Made by a program: the position numbers and the translations under genes. Below the pieces are notes generated by a model. That model was not told the origin of the DNA. It made no database searches and saw only the letters and a list, made by a program, of their open reading frames with translations. From Methylobacterium gnaphalii (GTDB lineage Bacteria; Pseudomonadota; Alphaproteobacteria; Rhizobiales; Beijerinckiaceae), in NCBI RefSeq assembly GCF_007992215.1, contig NZ_BJZV01000016.1:1-64000 (forward strand): a stretch of 64,000 nt of DNA. Reading direction: 5' to 3'. Within the stretch, counting starts at the first letter, position 1. Each line of letters starts with the position of its first letter. This document shows, piece after piece, positions 62,825 through 64,000 of this stretch.

Positions 62825-64000
62825 TCATGGCAGCTTGGGGCGGACGGGCAGGGCGAAGCCCTCAGGGCGCAAACTCGTTACGAGAGCCAGTGCGAGCTCG
62901 GACTGCCCGAACGGCTTTGTCAGGCGCGTGACCGGGATGAGCGTGTCTTCGGGTAGCTCGGTGTAGCCGCTCGCCAGGATGGCGACCATGTCAGGATGCT
63001 CGGTCCGGATCGCCTCGACGAGCTGAGTGCCGGTCATGCCGGGCATCATCTGGTCGGTAATCACCAGGTCGATGGTGCCCTTGGAGCGGCGCAGGATCCG
63101 CAGGGCTTGCTCGCCGGAGGTCGCCTCGACCACCGTGTGCCCAAGATCCTCGAGCATTGCCGTCGTGTTCATGAGCACGAGCGCGTCATCGTCCACGACC
63201 AGTGCGGTGACCGGATCGAGCCTGGGAAGTTCGTCCTCGGGCTGCTGCTCCGTTTGAGGGGCGTTGCCCAGATCCGCCTCAGGCAGCCAGAGCTCGGCCG
63301 TCGTGCCCTGGCCCTTGGTGCTCTTCAGGATCAGGCGCCCGCCTGATTGCTCGGCAAAGCCGTGGACCATCGAGAGTCCAAGCCCAGTGCCCTTGCCGAC
63401 GCCCTTGGTGGTGAAGAACGGCTCGGCCGCCTTCGCTAGGGTCTCCGCGTCCATGCCTTCCCCGGTGTCGATGACGGACAGGCAGACGTAGTTTCCCGGC
63501 TTCAATCCGCGGACGTCTTCGGCCGTTATGAACGCCTCACGGGCGACCAGCGTGATCGTGCCTCCGGCCGGGGTGGCGTCGCGCGCGTTCACACAGAGGT
63601 TGAGCACGACGAGTTCAAGCTGGTTGGCGTCGGCGAGAACGCGCGGAAGCTTCAACGGAAAGTGCATGCCGACTGGAATGTTGGCGCCTATCGAGCGCTG
63701 CAGCAGATCCGACATGCCGCGGATGAGGTCCGGCACGTCGACGGGAGTCGTGGACAGTTCCTGCCGGCGTGCGAAGGCAAGCATGCGCTTTGTCAGGGTG
63801 GCGCCGCGGTCAGCGGCCTGGATCGAATTGTCGATCAGTTGCCGAAGCTTGGGATCAGGCGGCAGACGTTTGAGGGCGAGGTTTAGGTTTCCGAGAATGA
63901 CGGCGAGCAGGTTGTTGAAATCATGCGCAACACCCCCGGTGAGCTGCCCGATCGCCTCCATCTTCTGGGACTGGATGAAGCGGGCCCGAGTCTCTTCCAG
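62825..64000 (-). CDS. Hybrid histidine kinase with C-terminal receiver (partial)
   Basis: The frame runs in from the right edge, so the N-terminal sensor region is missing. Visible are the H-box in EAIGQLTGGVAHDFNNLLAVILGNL (phospho-His), the ATPase domain with NLCVNARDATP, DTGEGMD, FFTTKGVGKGTGLGLSMVHGF, and then a receiver domain with the acidic pair in TALVVDDD, the phospho-Asp in LVITDQMMPG and Lys in RLTKPFG. It is cytosolic signalling machinery with unknown signal. Such kinases are abundant in Methylobacterium/Bosea-like genomes. Confidence 0.92.
   Translation of the reverse strand: MEETRARFIQSQKMEAIGQLTGGVAHDFNNLLAVILGNLNLALKRLPPDPKLRQLIDNSIQAADRGATLTKRMLAFARRQELSTTPVDVPDLIRGMSDLLQRSIGANIPVGMHFPLKLPRVLADANQLELVVLNLCVNARDATPAGGTITLVAREAFITAEDVRGLKPGNYVCLSVIDTGEGMDAETLAKAAEPFFTTKGVGKGTGLGLSMVHGFAEQSGGRLILKSTKGQGTTAELWLPEADLGNAPQTEQQPEDELPRLDPVTALVVDDDALVLMNTTAMLEDLGHTVVEATSGEQALRILRRSKGTIDLVITDQMMPGMTGTQLVEAIRTEHPDMVAILASGYTELPEDTLIPVTRLTKPFGQSELALALVTSLRPEGFALPVRPKLP

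Overview
The window is high-GC DNA with dense operons, GTG/TTG starts and many ATGA/GTGA stop-start overlaps. Several markers (AtzD-type ring hydrolase, small CsbD-like and DUF2945 stress proteins, an Fe/Cu-permease-like protein, hybrid PAS-type histidine kinases) suggest an alphaproteobacterium of the Hyphomicrobiales (Bosea/Methylobacterium-like). The genus is inference.

Layout. 1-7.6 kb is a patchwork flank: the end of an unknown gene, a RibD-C/DHFR-like reductase, a 28-residue membrane peptide among three look-alike terminators, a small permease-like membrane protein, an SRPBCC protein, a chemotaxis receptor and a 5'-truncated SDR. 8.0-61.1 kb is one large island for breaking down nitrogen-rich rings and ureides. 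61.1-64 kb is the other flank: DUF2945 and CsbD-like stress proteins, a decayed histidine-kinase remnant and a hybrid histidine kinase running off the end.

The island. (a) 8.0-11.7 kb, minus: isochorismatase-like hydrolase, atzG, atzE, atzH and a GntR/FCD regulator. (b) 12.2-19.5 kb, plus: outer-membrane barrel, 8-oxoguanine-deaminase-like amidohydrolase and BMP-type ABC transporter 1. (c) 20-26.3 kb: OHCU decarboxylase/HIU hydrolase fusion, NCS2 purine permease, urate oxidase, LysR and a cytosine-deaminase/AtzC-like hydrolase. (d) 27.1-33.7 kb: BMP transporter 2 with formamidase and biuret hydrolase (biuH) inside the operon. (e) 34.2-42.6 kb: LysR, allophanate hydrolase (atzF), adenine deaminase, a hydantoin-racemase-like protein lacking one catalytic Cys, cyanuric acid hydrolase (atzD) and a hydantoinase. 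(f) 42.6-48.3 kb: polyamine-type ABC transporter and a Tat-exported formamidase-family enzyme. (g) 48.3-56.7 kb, minus: molybdenum hydroxylase with fused FeS-Mo subunit plus BMP transporter 3. (h) 56.9-61.1 kb: RutB-like hydrolase, amidase, ureidoglycine aminohydrolase, ureidoglycolate lyase and a guanine-deaminase-like enzyme.

How it fits together. Purines would be deaminated (adenine, guanine, 8-oxoguanine), oxidised to urate, and carried by urate oxidase plus the OHCU/HIU fusion to allantoin and ureides. In parallel AtzD, AtzEG, AtzH, BiuH and AtzF form a complete cyanuric acid/biuret route to ammonia and CO2. A palindromic site, GTG(T/C)ATACA(C/A), occurs upstream of the isochorismatase-atzGEH operon, the GntR gene, the LysR/deaminase unit, BMP operon 2 (twice), atzF and the polyamine-type transporter, so the dispersed units look like one GntR regulon. 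Four tiny secreted proteins sharing an APAGxPxATAPGG-like motif are scattered between the operons and are not explained by known pathways.
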